From Papio anubis (Eukaryota; Chordata; Mammalia; Primates; Cercopithecidae): 64,000 nucleotides of DNA. The position numbers and the translations under genes are program-made. Shown in pieces: positions 31,471 through 42,376 of the stretch; the stretch's first letter is position 1, and the number at the start of each line of letters is the position of its first letter. The notes under the pieces are model-generated. The model was given only the letters and a program-made list of their open reading frames with translations, was not told the DNA's origin and searched no databases. The DNA is taken from NCBI RefSeq assembly GCF_008728515.1, contig NC_044976.1, positions 30,775,376 to 30,839,375 of the forward strand. The letters run 5' to 3'.

Positions 31471-31779
31471 TGGCTGGGCGCAGTGGCTCACGCCTGTAAT
31501 CCCAGCACTTGGGGAGGCCGAGGCGGGTGCATCACGAGGTCAGGGGTTCAAGACCAGCCTAGTCAACATGGTGAAACCTCATCTTTACTAATAATACAAA
31601 AAAAATAAAAATAAAAATAGCTGGGCGTGGTGGCGCACACCTGTAGTCCCAACTACTCAGGAAGCTGAGGAAGGAGAACTGCTTGAACCCGGGAGGCGGA
31701 GGTTGCAGTGAGCCGAGATTGCGCCACCGCACTCCAGCATGGGTGACAGAGCAAGACTCCGCCTCAAAAAAAAAAAAAA
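31471..31779 (+). mobile_element. Alu with 10-bp TSD
   Basis: Flanked by AAAAGAATCT at 31461-31470 and 31780-31789. Confidence 0.95.
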
Positions 31780-31789
31780 AAAAGAATCT

Positions 31790-31965
31790 AAACTATGTGG
31801 TTCTATCTATATGAAAACTAAAATGGGCAAAATTAAGCTATGGTGATAGAAAACACAAGTGTTTTTCTCAAGAAAAGGGAGTGGAGGATTGACTGGAAAA
31901 CAGCAAAAGGGAACTTTCTCTGGTGACGGACACGTTCTATAGATTGGATGGAGTGTCGGTTACGT
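31790..31965 (+). mobile_element. L1M-type 3' end, left part
   Basis: 'gggcaaaattaagctatggt', 'tggaggattgactggaaaac' and 'cacgttctatagattggatg' match the 3' end of old L1M elements. Continues after the microsatellite/Alu at 32339-32375 ('ttatatttcaattaaaaa'). Confidence 0.75.
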
Positions 31966-31980
31966 GTGTGTGTGTGTGTG

Positions 31981-32040
<60 letters not shown>
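31964..32040. repeat. (TG)n(TA)n microsatellite
   Basis: About 10 TG units then about 28 AT/TA units, running into an Alu poly-T. Long pure TA runs are unstable and can extrude cruciforms. Confidence 0.97.
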
Positions 32041-32055
<15 letters not shown>

Positions 32056-32338
32056 GAGACAGAGTCTCGCTCTGTAGCCCAGGCTGGAGTGCAATGGAGT
32101 GATCTTGGCTCACTGCAACCTCTGCCTCCCAGGTTCAAGTGATTCTCCCACCTCAACCTCCTGAGTATCTGGGATTACAGGAATCCACCACTATGCCTGG
32201 CTAATTTTTTGTATTTTTTAAGTATAAACGGGATTTTGCCATGTTGGCCAGGCAGGTAAAACTCCTAATCTCAAGTGAACCACCCACCTCGGCTTCCCAA
32301 AGTGCAGGGATTACAGGCCTGAGCCACCTCACCCAGAC
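32040..32338 (-). mobile_element. Alu next to microsatellite
   Basis: 'ttttgagacagagtctcgct' to 'cacctcacccagac'; splits the L1M end. Confidence 0.94.
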
Positions 32339-32433
32339 TAAATTATATTTCAATTAAAAAAAAATCAATTTAAAAGACAGTGATACAATGCTATAAGGCA
32401 GTGGTTCTCAAATTCTGGAGTCTCCAGAATTCT

Positions 32434-32686
32434 ATTTTTTTTTTTTTTTTTGAGACAGATTCTCGCTGCAACTTCCACCTCCCAGGTTCAAGTGATTCTC
32501 CTGCCTTAGCCTCCCAAGTAGCTGGGACTACAGGCGTGCACCACCACACCCAGCTAATTTTTGTATTTTCAGTAGAGATGGGGTTTCACCATGTTGGCCA
32601 GGCTGGTCTCGATCTCTTGACCTTGTGATCCGCCCACCTCAGCCTCCCAAATGCTGGGATTACAGGCGTGAGCCACCACACCCAGC
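32434..32686 (-). mobile_element. Alu in Charlie, 10-bp TSD
   Basis: Flanked by CCAGAATTCT (32424-32433 and 32687-32696). About 45 nt of the right arm are deleted ('acagattctcgctgcaactt'). Confidence 0.94.
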
Positions 32687-32828
32687 CCAGAATTCTTTAT
32701 TCTCTTAAAAATTATTGAAGACCCCAAAGAGCTTTTGTTAATATGTGTTATATCGGTCATTAACCACACTGCAAATTCGAAGTGAAAATATTTTAAAATA
32801 TGTATTAATTCATTTAAAAATAACAATA

Positions 32829-33131
32829 GGCTGGGTGTGATGGCTCCCGACTGTAATCTCAGCACTTTGGGAGGCCGAGGTGGGTGGTTCACCTGAAATT
32901 AGGAGTTAGAGAACAGCCTGGCCAACACGGTGAAACCCTATCTCTACTAAAAATACAAAAAATTAGCTGGGGATGGTGGCACAATGCTGTAATCCCTCCC
33001 AGCTACTTGGGAGGCTGAAGCATGAGAATCGCTTGAATCCAGGTGGCAAAGGTTGCAGTGAGTTGAGATCGCACTACTGCTCTCCAGCCTGGGTGACAGA
33101 GTGAGACTCCATCTAAATAACAATAATAATG
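32829..33131 (+). mobile_element. Alu in Charlie
   Basis: 'aggctgggtgtgatggctcc' to a (AAT)n tail. Confidence 0.93.
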
Positions 33132-33174
33132 ATAATAATCCCATTTTATTGAACATAATTTGAGTATTTTTATT

Positions 33175-33640
33175 TTTTTGATTTTATTTATTTATCTTAA
33201 AGATGGAGTTTCCTGGCCAGGCGCATTGGCTTATGCCTGTAATCCCAGTACTTTGGGAGGCTGAGGTGGATGGATCACTTGAGGTCAGGAATTCGAGACC
33301 ATCCTGGCCAACATGGTGAAACTCCGTCTCTACTACAAATACAAAAATTAGCCCGGCGTGGTAGTGTGTGCCTGTAGTCCCAGCTACTTGGAAGGCTGAG
33401 GCAGAAAAGTTGCTTGAACCTGGGAGGTAGAGATTGCAGTAAGCCAAGATCATGCCACTGCACTCCAGTCTGGGCAACAGAGAAAGACTCCATCTCAAAA
33501 AAAAAAAAAAAAAAAAAGATGGAGTTTCCCTATGTTGCCCAGGCTGGAGTGCACTGGCTAGTCATAGGCACAACCATAGTACAATATATCGTAGTACTCC
33601 TGGGCTCAAGTGCTTACCACCATCCTGGCCTTGCATATTT
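33175..33640 (-). mobile_element. Old Alu fragment split by another Alu
   Basis: Antisense pieces 33175-33213 and 33515-33640 ('agatggagtttcc' / 'ctatgttgcccaggctggag') surround a sense Alu. Confidence 0.8.
33214..33507 (+). mobile_element. Alu nested in antisense Alu
   Basis: 'tggccaggcgcattggctta' to a poly-A of about 20. Its TSD AAAGATGGAGTTTCC is part of the outer Alu. Confidence 0.92.
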
Positions 33641-33663
33641 TTATGAAAAGTAACTACATGGTT

Positions 33664-33801
33664 AAAAAAATTTAGCTGGTCATGGTGGCTCATGCCTGTA
33701 ACCCCAGCAACTGAAGAAGCTAAGGCAGGAGGACAGATGGAGGTCAGGCATTCAAGACTAGCCTGGACAACATAGTGTGACTCCATCTCTTAAAAAGTTT
33801 T
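33664..33801 (+). mobile_element. Old Alu, left part
   Basis: 'agctggtcatggtggctcat'; resumes at 34106 after a nested AluYR. Confidence 0.82.
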
Positions 33802-34090
33802 TTGTTTTTTTTTGTTTTGTTTTGTTTTGTTTTGAGACGGAGTCTTTGCTCTGTAGCCCGGGCTGGAGTGCAGTGGCCGCATCTCAGCTCACTGCAAGCT
33901 CCGCCTCCCGGGTTTGTGCCATTCTCCTGCCTCAGCCTCCCGAGTAGCTGGGACTACAGGCGCCCGCCACCTCGCCCGGCTAGTTTTGGCATTTTTTAGT
34001 AGAGCCGGGGTTTCGTGTTAGCAGGTCATTCGATCTCACAAACCTCGTGATCCTTCCGTCTCGACCTCCCAAAGAGACGAGCCAGCCGAC
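33802..34090 (-). mobile_element. AluYR, nested, 15-bp TSD, many single-base losses
   Basis: Flanked by CTCTTAAAAAGTTTT (33787-33801, 34091-34105). Monkey-type 'gcagtggccgcatctcagct' and 'cgccacctcgcccggctag'. The right half is corrupted ('agcaggtcattcgatctcac'). Confidence 0.93.
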
Positions 34091-34105
34091 CTCTTAAAAA
34101 GTTTT

Positions 34106-34262
34106 AAAACCAGGTGTGAGTGCATGCCTGTAGTCCCAGCTACTTGGAAGGCTGAGATGGGAGGGATGCTGACCCGAGGAGCTTATGGGCTGCAGTGAGC
34201 TAAGAGTACAGTATGAGCTGCACACTCCAGTGTGAGCAACAAGTAGGTCCATCTCCTAAAAA
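34106..34262 (+). mobile_element. Old Alu, right part
   Basis: Continuation of 33664-33801. Confidence 0.8.
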
Positions 34263-34597
34263 AAATAAAGTTATTAATAAAAAATTAGCGAAGACTGACA
34301 CTGTTTTGCATTTTTCAAATATTTTAAATGTCTTGCAATATATTCATTTTAGTCAGTGCATAAATAAAATCCAACCTCACAAATATGCAGAAGGAAAATA
34401 GAGGAGCATTGTAATATCTTCTTCAAATAATAATTGTGGATAGGCTGGTCCAAGTGCAGTGATGTTTACAATTAATTCATTATAACCAGTTATAGATTTC
34501 TTTGTTCCTTCTCCAAATCCCACTGCTACTTAACTAGCCTTTAAAAATTATGAATAGTCTCTTTTATATTATGCAAAACTCAAAACATGGTAGTTTT

Positions 34598-34900
34598 TTT
34601 TTTTTTTTTTTTTTGAGGCGGAGTCTTGTTCTGTCGCCCAGGCTGGAGTGCAGTGGCGCAATCTTGGCTCACTGCAACCTCCACCTCCCTGGTTCAAAGC
34701 AATTCCCCTGCCTCAGCCTCCTGAGTAGCTGGGATTACAGTGGCGATGCCACCACGCTGGCTAATTTTTTTGTATTTTTAGTAGAGACGGGGTTTCACCA
34801 CATTGGCCAGACTGGTCTCAAACTCCTGACCTCAGGCAATCCACCCCTCTTGGCCTCCCAAATTGCTGGGATTACAGACATGAGCCACAAGCGCCCAGCC
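34598..34900 (-). mobile_element. Alu in Charlie, 16-bp TSD
   Basis: Flanked by AAAACATGGTAGTTTT at 34582-34597 and 34901-34916. Confidence 0.96.
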
Positions 34901-35007
34901 AAAACATGGTAGTTTTCAGCATTAGTTGAAATGTGGAATCCATAACCATAACAATGAACTTACTACTGTGAAATTAAAATCATTGATCTATTATGCACTT
35001 AGATGAA

Positions 35008-35248
35008 TCTTTTTGTTTCTTTTTTGAGATGAGTCTCACTGTCATCAGGTTGAAGTGCAGTGGTACAATCACAGCTCACTGCAGCCTTGATCCCAGGCCC
35101 AAGTGATACTTCGCCTCAAGTCTCCCAAGTAGCAAGGACTACAGACCGCTTTTCCCACCACACCTGATTAATGTTTGTAGAGACAGGGGTTCTGCCCGTT
35201 GCCCAGGCTGGTCTCGAAGACTTATGGGCTCAAGCCATCTGTCCCCTT
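35008..35248 (-). mobile_element. Alu (AluJ-like) interrupted by ERVK LTR
   Basis: 'ttttttgagatgagtctcac' to 'gggctcaagccatctgtcc'; a residual piece ('ggcttcccaaagtgctggga') follows the LTR at 36276-36303. Confidence 0.85.
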
Positions 35249-36275
35249 TGTTGAGGGAAGTCAGGGACCCTGAATAGAGGGACCAACTGAAGCGCTGACA
35301 GAAGAACATAAATTGTGAAGATTTCATGGACATTTATTAGTTCCCCAAATTAATACTTTTATTTCTTACACCTGTCTTTACTGTAATCTCTGAACATAAA
35401 CTGTATGAGAAATTTCATGAACACTATCACTTCCCAATGAATACCCTTGTGATTTCCTATGCCTGTCTTTACTCTCTTAATCCTGTCATCTTCTTTGTAA
35501 ACTGAGGAGGATGAATGTAAGCCTCAGGACCCTGTGATTGTATTAACTGGACAAATTGGTTGTAAGAGCATGTGTGTTTCAACAATATGAAATCCTGGAC
35601 ATCTTTAAAAAGAACAGGGTAACAATGATGTTCAGGAACAAGAGGCCAACTTTTGAGCAGCTGGTGAGTCGGAAGGAACACAGCTATATTCCTCCTCTTT
35701 CATAAGCAAATGAGATATCCCTGAATTATTTTTCTCAGCAAGAATCCCTGAGAAAGAGAATGCACCACAGTGAGCCTACAGGCGGCCCCTTTTAAAGCGT
35801 CCCGTTTTTTTTATAGGGTCCAAAGCCAAAGGGATGAAATAAACCCGGTCTCGATAGTGCTCCCAAGGTTATTAGGATGAGAAAATTCTCTCACCTAATA
35901 AATTGTGGTCAGACAGGTTATCTGCTCTCAAACTCTGTTTCCTGATAAGGCGTTATCAATGACAGTAATTGCCCAAAACTTCATTAGCAATTTAATTTCA
36001 CCTCGCTCCCGGTGGTCCCTGTGATGCTGTGATCACCGCCCTGATCTCTGTGACCCACACCCTATTCATGCACTCCCTCCTTTTGAAAATCCTAATAAAA
36101 GCTGGCTGGTTTTCCTGCTTTCGGGGAACATCGGATCACCGTTACGTGATGTCTCTCCCGGACACCCAACTTTAGTTTCTCTCTCTTCTGCGCTCTTTCC
36201 CTTTATTTCTCAACCCAGCCGAGACACTTGGAAATGAAAAGAACCCGTTAAACATGGGGCGGGTTCTCCCGATAC
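35249..36275 (+). mobile_element. Class II (ERVK/HML-type) solo LTR
   Basis: About 1.03 kb starting TGTTGAGGGAAGTCAGGGAC and ending near GGTTCTCCCGATA. Contains 'gaagatttcatggacattta' and a partial internal duplication of that motif, 'cctaataaaagctggctggt' (AATAAA, U3/R border) and 'ctttatttctcaacccagcc' in U5. The features fit MER9/HML-related LTRs; subfamily uncertain. No viral genes adjoin it. It is inserted in an Alu in ZBTB8OS intron 1, antisense to the gene. Confidence 0.8.
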
Positions 36276-36423
36276 TTATGGCTTCCCAAAGTGCTGGGAT
36301 TTAGCTCACCAGACTGAAAATTCTAGTGGACTTGAAACCTTGAATTTTATCATTACCAACAAATATTGTCAGCTATTTTCATGGCGTGACAGATCACTGT
36401 TCACTTTCAAGAAAATATCTGCC

Positions 36424-36704
36424 AGCGGGCCTTGGTGGCCCGCGCCTATAATCCCAGCACTTTGGGGCCCTTCCAGGTGGGCGGATCACCTGAGGTCAGG
36501 AGTTCAAAGCCAGCCTGGCCAACATGGTGAAACCCTGTCTCTACAAAAATACAAAAAAAAAAAAAAAAAATTGGCTGGGCGTGGAGGTGGGGCCTATAAT
36601 CCCAGCTAATCCAGGAGCCAAGGCAGGAAAATCCCTTGAACCTAGAAGGCCAAGGTTGCAGTAAGCCGAGATCCTGCCACCCTCCAGCCTGGTGATAGAG
36701 CAAG
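36424..36704 (+). mobile_element. Alu with indels
   Basis: 'gcgggccttggtggcccgcg' to 'cctggtgatagagcaag'; several small gains and losses. Confidence 0.88.
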
Positions 36705-36807
36705 CCAAATACTCAAGTCTGAATAACAATAGCATGTCTTTCATTCTTTCAGAAAGCATTCCACGAAAAATAAGACTAGTTCAGCTCACAACTCAATTAC
36801 ACAAGTT

Positions 36808-37092
36808 GTTTTTGAGACAGATTTTGCTCTTATTTGCCCAGGCTGGAGTGCAATGGGTGATCTCTCAGCTCACAAAACCTCTGCCTCCTGGGTTCAAGCA
36901 ATTCTCCTGCCTCAGCCTACTGAATAGCTGGGATTACAGGGATCGCCTCCAGCGGGGCTAATTTTGTATTTTAGTAGAGATGGGGTTTCTCCATATTGGT
37001 CAGGCTGGCCTCAGACTCCCAACCTCAGGTGACCCAGCCGCCTCAGCCTCCCAAAGTGTTGGGATTACAGGTGTTAGCCACTGGGCCGACCA
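36808..37092 (-). mobile_element. Alu with indels
   Basis: 'tttgagacagattttgctct' to 'agccactgggccgacc'. Confidence 0.9.
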
Positions 37093-37406
37093 GTTACAGT
37101 TCTTTCCCGCAGGTAATCAACACTTAGCATGCTACAAAAATGCTTTATACATACTTCCAATTTTGTTACACAAGAATATTATGAGAGGACAAACTCTGAT
37201 TTTTTTATCTTGCCCAAATTCTATCTAAGGGGTTGGGGAGTCATCTACAAATCATAATTCTCATCAGAAGGGTTTTATTTAACTGTATGAGTTGACTTAT
37301 AACCTGACAGGCATAACATTACAAGATACAAGACAAAGGAAAGAAGGAGAAAATCAAAATATTTTACCCCAAAACATGTTTCTTTGCCATATTTTGAAAT
37401 GGCCAG

Positions 37407-37712
37407 GGCTGGGCTTGATGGTTTACACCTGTAATCCCAGCACTTTGGGAGGCCAAAGGCCGGGCAGAACACCTGAATCAGGGTTCAAGACCAGCCTGGC
37501 CAACATAGTGAGAAACTCCGTCTTTAATAAAAATGCAAAATTAGCTGGGCATAGTGGCGGGCACCTGTAATCCCAGCTACTGGGAGCTGGTGGGAGAATT
37601 GCTTGAACCCAGGATACAGAGGTTTGCAGTGAGCGAGATATGGTGTCCTGCACTCCAGCCTGGGGCTGACATAATGAACTCTGTCTCAAAAAAGAAAGAA
37701 AGAAAGAAATGG
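37407..37712 (+). mobile_element. Alu nested in LTR
   Basis: 'agggctgggcttgatggttt' to (GAAA)n. A GAAATGGCCAG duplication flanks it; many indels. Confidence 0.9.
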
Positions 37713-37949
37713 CCAGCAAAGTTATTCTTTGTGGGAAATTTACATCATAAAGAATCTCTATTAACATAGCTAGATCTTTTTTTCTTGCAGACCCTCCCAA
37801 TCTTAAGATATTAACTAACATCTGAATATCTGAATAGGAAACATTGTCATCTATTGTCTCTAAGGGCAGCCACTATAAGACTTAAAAAGAACTTTGTTCT
37901 CCACAATCTTTATCTTAACAGAACATTACCTTTCTATCAATTCTAGGTC

Positions 37950-38254
37950 TTTTTTTTTTTTTTTTTTTTTTGAGGCCAGTCTTACTCTGTCATCAGGCTG
38001 GAGGAGGAAACAATGTACGATCTACGGCTTTCACTGCAACTTCCGCCTCCCTGGGTTCAGCGATTCCCCTGCCTCAACCTCCTGAGGTTGCTGGGATTAC
38101 AGGCATATGCCACCATGCCTGGCTAATTTTTTGTATTTTAGCAGGGCAGAGTTTCACCATGTTGTGGGATGGTCTCAATCTCCTGACCTCTGATCCGCCA
38201 GCCTCAGCCTCCCAAAGTGCTGAGGTATTATTACAGGCATGAGCCACAATCCCA
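37950..38254 (-). mobile_element. Alu nested in LTR
   Basis: Poly-T of about 23; AGGTCTTT on both sides; many indels. Confidence 0.9.
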
Positions 38255-38661
38255 GGTCTTTAGACAGAATTCAGCCCATTATCAGCCAGTGTTTAAATTT
38301 ACTTATAGCATGGAGGCTCCCCCAGCGTCCACCCCTCACTTGCTTGGCTTTGGTTGTCCCACGTTTCTGGACCAAAGCAATGTATTTCTTAAACATATCT
38401 GATTAATGTCTCTGCCTCTCTGAAATGTATAAAACCAAGCTGGGCCCTGACTACATGGGCACACTGACACATGTTCTCAGGACCTCCAGAGGGGCTGTGT
38501 CAGGAGAGACCATGGTCATATATTTGGCTCAGAATAAAATCTCTTCAAGTATTTTTTAGATTTCCCACTATTTTTGTCAACAATTAAAAAGGCACCTATT
38601 CAGAATATTAAAATTGCGTTCATAGCATCAATAGTTCTTACTGATTCATTAAAGATATTCT

Positions 38662-38965
38662 TTATTTTTTTTTTTTTTTTTTTTTTTTTGGGGCGAGGTC
38701 TTGCTCTGGGCTGTGGGAGTGCAGTGGTAGCGATTCCGGCTCCTGCAGCCTCTGCACCTCCGGGTTCCAGCCATTCTCCTGCCTCAGCCTCCTGAGTAGC
38801 TGGGACTATAGGCACCCGCCGCAGCCCGGCTAATTTTTTTGTATTTTTAGTGAGACAGGGTTTCACTGTGTTAGCCAGGATGGTCTTGATCTTCTGACCT
38901 CATGATCAGCCCACCTGACCTCCCAAAGTGCTGGGATTACAGGCATGAGAGCTACCGCGCCCGGC
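38662..38965 (-). mobile_element. AluY with indels
   Basis: 'gggcgaggtcttgctctggg' to 'accgcgcccggcc'. Numerous single-base deletions. Confidence 0.9.
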
Positions 38966-38984
38966 CTAAGCAATTTTTTAAAGA

Positions 38985-39262
38985 ATATCTTGGCGAGCGG
39001 GTGAGCTATGCCTGTAATCCAACATGGAAGAGCCAAAGCGGGGATCCGCAATCCAAGATCATCCCTGGCCAAAAACTCGATGAAACCGACTCTACTAAAA
39101 GAAATGCAAAAATTAACTGGGCGTCAGTGCAGAATGCCTGTAATCCCAGCTACTCTGTAGGCGGGCAGAGCCTGGCCTAACTCAGGAGGCAGAGCTTGCA
39201 GTGAGCCAAGATGTGCTATTGCACTCCAGCCCTAATTACTAATGATCTGTTTCAACAACGAC
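38985..39262 (+). mobile_element. Badly corrupted Alu
   Basis: Alu words ('tatgcctgtaatcc', 'gatcatccctggcc', 'ggcagagcttgcagtgagcc') appear in order, with most connecting bases damaged. Confidence 0.75.
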
Positions 39263-39312
39263 AAAAAAATGTTTACAGATGTGAGCCACTGCACTTGGCC
39301 TTTAGTTTGTTG

Positions 39313-39466
39313 TTGTTTTTTTTTTTTAAGGGCGGTTCTCACTGTCTGCAAGGTGGAGTACAGTGGCACAATCATGGCTCACTGCAGCCTTAGCCTCCTG
39401 GGCTCAAGAAATCCCTCCTGCCTCTAAGGTAGCTGGGACTGAGGGCATGCACCACCATGCCCGGCT
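39313..39466 (-). mobile_element. AluJ right part, outer element
   Basis: 'aagggcggttctcactgtct' to 'caccatgcccggct'; resumes at 39771. Confidence 0.82.
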
Positions 39467-39770
39467 TTTTCTTTTTTTTTTTGAGACTGGAGTCTCACTC
39501 TATTTGCCCAGGCTGGAGTGCAGTGGTGTGATCTCAGCTCACCAAAACCCAGCCTCCCAGGTTCAAGCAATTCTCCTGCCTCAGCCTCCCAAGTAGCTGG
39601 AACTACAGGCACACGCCACCACACCCTGACTCATTTTTGTATTTTCAGTAGAGACAGGGTTTCACTATGTTGGCCGGGCTGGTCTCGAACTCCTGACCTC
39701 ATGATCCGCCTGCCTCAGCCTCCCAAAGTGTTGGAATTACAGGCTGTAATGAGCCAACATGCCCGGCCCG
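39467..39770 (-). mobile_element. Alu nested in AluJ
   Basis: 'gagactggagtctcactcta' to 'catgcccggcccggct'. Confidence 0.92.
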
Positions 39771-39918
39771 GCTAATTTTTTTACTTTCTTTTTCTTTTCT
39801 ATTAAAAGATGGGGTCTCACTAGGTTGCAGCGTTGCTCAAACTCCTAGCTTCAGTGATCCTTCCACCTTCACCTCCCAAAGTGTTGGGATTATGAGTGTG
39901 TGACCACTGCTCAGCCTA
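39771..39918 (-). mobile_element. AluJ left part, outer element
   Basis: 'aaaagatggggtctcactag' to 'accactgctcagcc'. Confidence 0.82.
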
Positions 39919-39939
39919 AGAATGTTCTTTCTTTTTTTC

Positions 39940-40260
39940 CTTTTTTTTTTTTATTTGGAGTCAGGGACTCTGTGTAGGTCCGAGGAATTATAGTGGCATG
40001 ATAACAACCCATGCAACCTTGAACTTCTGAGCTCAAGCAATAATCCCTTCTGGCTCAGCAGCTTCCCCAGTAGGTGGGACTATGGGACTACACACACACT
40101 GCAGCCACCACACCCAAGCGTTTTTTGTTTTGTTTTGTTTTTTTTTTGTAGAGATGTGTTTCACTGTGTTCCCCAGACTAATCTGGAACTCCCAGGCTCA
40201 AGAAATCCTCTGGCTTAGGCCTCCCAAAGTGTTAGGATTATAGGCATGAGCCCTCACCCA
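39940..40260 (-). mobile_element. AluJ, diverged or corrupted
   Basis: 'ttatttggagtcagggactc' to 'gccctcaccca'. Confidence 0.82.
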
Positions 40261-40303
40261 GATGCAATTTACTACCATGTGCCAAAAAAAAAAAAAGAAG
40301 AGG

Positions 40304-40596
40304 CAGCTGGACATGGTGGCTCATGCCTATAATCCCAGCACTTGGGGAGGCTGGTGAACCCGAACTCCCAAAGGTCCAGAGATTGAGACCATCCACAGCC
40401 AACATGGTGAAACCCCGTCTCTACTAAAATATAAAAAGTGGCTGGGCATGGTGGCACATGCCTGTAGTCAGTACACAGGAGGCTGAGGCAGGAGAATTGC
40501 TTGCACCCAGAAGCAGAGGGAGGGTTGTGGGCGAGAGGCCCTGCACTCTAGCCTATCAACAGAGTGAGACCTCATCTCAAAAAAAAAAAAAAAAAA
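40304..40596 (+). mobile_element. Alu with indels
   Basis: 'gcagctggacatggtggctc' to an 18-A tail. Confidence 0.88.
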
Positions 40597-40625
40597 GTCA
40601 TTTTCACTGAAGAATGTCATTGCCG

Positions 40626-40890
40626 GCTAGGTGCAGTGGCTCACACCTGTAATCCCAGCACTTTGGGAGGCCAAAGGCGGGGAGGATTGCTTAAGGCCAG
40701 GATTTCAAAGACCAGCCTAGGCAGCATGGCAGACCCCATCTCTAAAAAATAACATAATTAGCTAGGTGTGGTGGCCAGGCATAGATAGTAGTCCCAGCTA
40801 CTCAGGAGGCTGAGGTGGGAGAACAGCTAGGAGTTCAAGTTTGCAGCAAGCCATGACAGCCACTATACTCCAGCTGGTAGACAGAGGCTT
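40626..40890 (+). mobile_element. AluJ with indels
   Basis: 'ggctaggtgcagtggctcac' to 'ccagctggtagacagagg'. Confidence 0.86.
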
Positions 40891-40954
40891 TCTAGCATGC
40901 AGTTTGGTGCTGCTGTCTCTATTTGTGCTAAGGGGCCAAAGAGATTTTGTTTTT

Positions 40955-41170
40955 GCTTTTTTTTTCACAGATGAGTTCCTGCTATGTAACTCAGGATGGA
41001 GTGCAGTGGGGAAGTAATTATAACTGCAAAGATAGGAAGCAACCTTGCTCTGTAGCAGCCCAGGATAGAGTGCAGTGGTGCAATTATAGCTCCAAGGCCG
41101 AGCCAGTCTCAAACTCCTGGATTCAGTTATCCTCCACACCTCAGCCTCTGGGTAGCTGGGATTACAGGCT
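40955..41170 (-). mobile_element. Old Alu/FRAM-like pieces
   Basis: Two partial antisense Alu starts ('cctgctatgtaactcaggat', 'ctctgtagcagcccaggata') then a common end 'ctgggattacaggc'. Confidence 0.65.
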
Positions 41171-41425
41171 GGGGCCAGTTTCAGCCATTGATTTACGACA
41201 CCTGGTACAAATATCAACACAGTGAAAACAGTAACATGTCAGTATTATTATGAAAATAGTTTTGACATCCACAGCCCACTGGAGGGTACAGGAAACCCAG
41301 GAATACAAGATTACATTTGAACTGCTATTATACTTATACAAGTATGTCTCAGTTTCTGAATATTAACTTATGACCACGGGCACTCTTCTATAAGTACATC
41401 ATACTTCAGTAAAGATATATTTTGG
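41171..41425. other. Short non-Alu stretch in intron 1
   Basis: Nothing recognised. Confidence 0.5.
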
Positions 41426-41722
41426 AGGCTGGGTGCAATGGCTCATGTCTGTACTCCTAGCACTTTGGGAGGCCAAGTCAGGCAGATCACCTGAGGTCAG
41501 TGAGACCAGGCTGGCCAACATGCACAAACTCCATCTCTACTAAAAATGAAAAAGTAGCTGGGTATGGTGGTGCACACCTGTAATCCCGGCTATTCGAGAG
41601 CTGAAGTGGGAGGATCATTTGAGTCAGGAGGCAGAGATTGTAGTGAGAGTCAAAATCAGCCACTGCACCCTCCAACTTAGGTGACAGAATGAGACTGTCT
41701 CAGGAAAAAAAAAAAAAAAAGA
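41426..41722 (+). mobile_element. Alu with indels
   Basis: 'aggctgggtgcaatggctca' to a 17-A tail. Confidence 0.9.
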
Positions 41723-41792
41723 GTTTTTTTTTCCTTGGTATCTAATTCCAGGTGACTCAATTAAAGTTTTTAGATTTTTTTTTGTTTTTATT

Positions 41793-42065
41793 TTTTTTGA
41801 GGCGGGTCTCGGCTCTATCACAGGCTGGAGTACAGTGGTGCGATCTCGGCTCACTGCAGAGTTCCACCTCCCGAGGGTTCCACCATTCTCCTGCCTCAGT
41901 CTCGAGTAGCTGGGACTACGAAGCCCACCACCACAACCCGACTGGTACATATTTTTAGTAGAGACGGAGACTCAGTGTTAGCCAAGATGGTCTTAATCTC
42001 CCAAACCTCATGATCCCACCTGCCTCGGCCTCCCAAGGGCTGGTTAGTGAGCCACTGAAACCAAC
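41793..42065 (-). mobile_element. AluY-type with many deletions
   Basis: 'ttttttgaggcgggtctcgg' to 'agtgagccactgaaacc'; bases missing throughout. Confidence 0.85.
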
Positions 42066-42072
42066 CTTCATT

Positions 42073-42376
42073 ACTTTCTGAGACAGAGTCTCACTCTGTT
42101 ACCCAGCTGAGACTGCAATGGTGCCATCTCGGGTCAAGCAAACTCCAATTCCTGGGTTAAAGCAATTCTCTTCTCAGCCTCCCTAGTAGCTGGGATTGCA
42201 GGCATGCACCACAACCATACCTATCTAATTTTATTTTATTTTATTTATTTATTTATTGAGACAACATCTCAATCTGTCCACCAGAGCTGCAGTGCAATGG
42301 CATTGATCTTGGCTCACTGCAGCCTCTGACTCCAGTTCAAACTGGGATTGGGTACATGCCACCAAGCCCAGTTAAT
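42073..42376 (-). mobile_element. Two partial antisense Alus
   Basis: Restarts of 'gagacagagtctcactctgt' (42077) and 'gagacaacatctcaatctgt' (42258), separated by a (TTTTA)n run. Confidence 0.78.

Larger units (their letters stand above)
32399..34995 (+). mobile_element. hAT-Charlie DNA transposon, shredded by later Alus
   Basis: Begins with the Charlie terminal repeat CAGTGGTTCTCAAA at 32399. Segments at 32399-32433, 32687-32828, about 33113-33170, 34280-34597 and 34901-34995 are collinear ('aattattgaagaccccaaag', 'gactgacactgttttgcatt', 'gaaatgtggaatccataacc'). At least four Alus interrupt it. It is non-coding debris of a transposase-bearing family; the exact member is not determined. Confidence 0.7.
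37098..38584 (+). mobile_element. ERVL-type LTR (MER21-like), split by two Alus
   Basis: LTR-like sequence at 37098-37406, 37713-37949 and 38255-38584. The right end has a TATA region 'atgtataaaaccaagctggg', 'gttctcaggacctccagagg', 'cagaataaaatctcttcaag' and ends TTTGTCAACA. Its left part is related, in inverted orientation, to 7804-7985. Family name is a guess. Confidence 0.55.

Noticed and set aside
35249..36275. Possible endogenous retrovirus with genes
   Set aside because: Only LTR-type sequence is visible; no gag, pol or env similarity lies beside this or the other LTRs, so they are solo LTRs or fragments.
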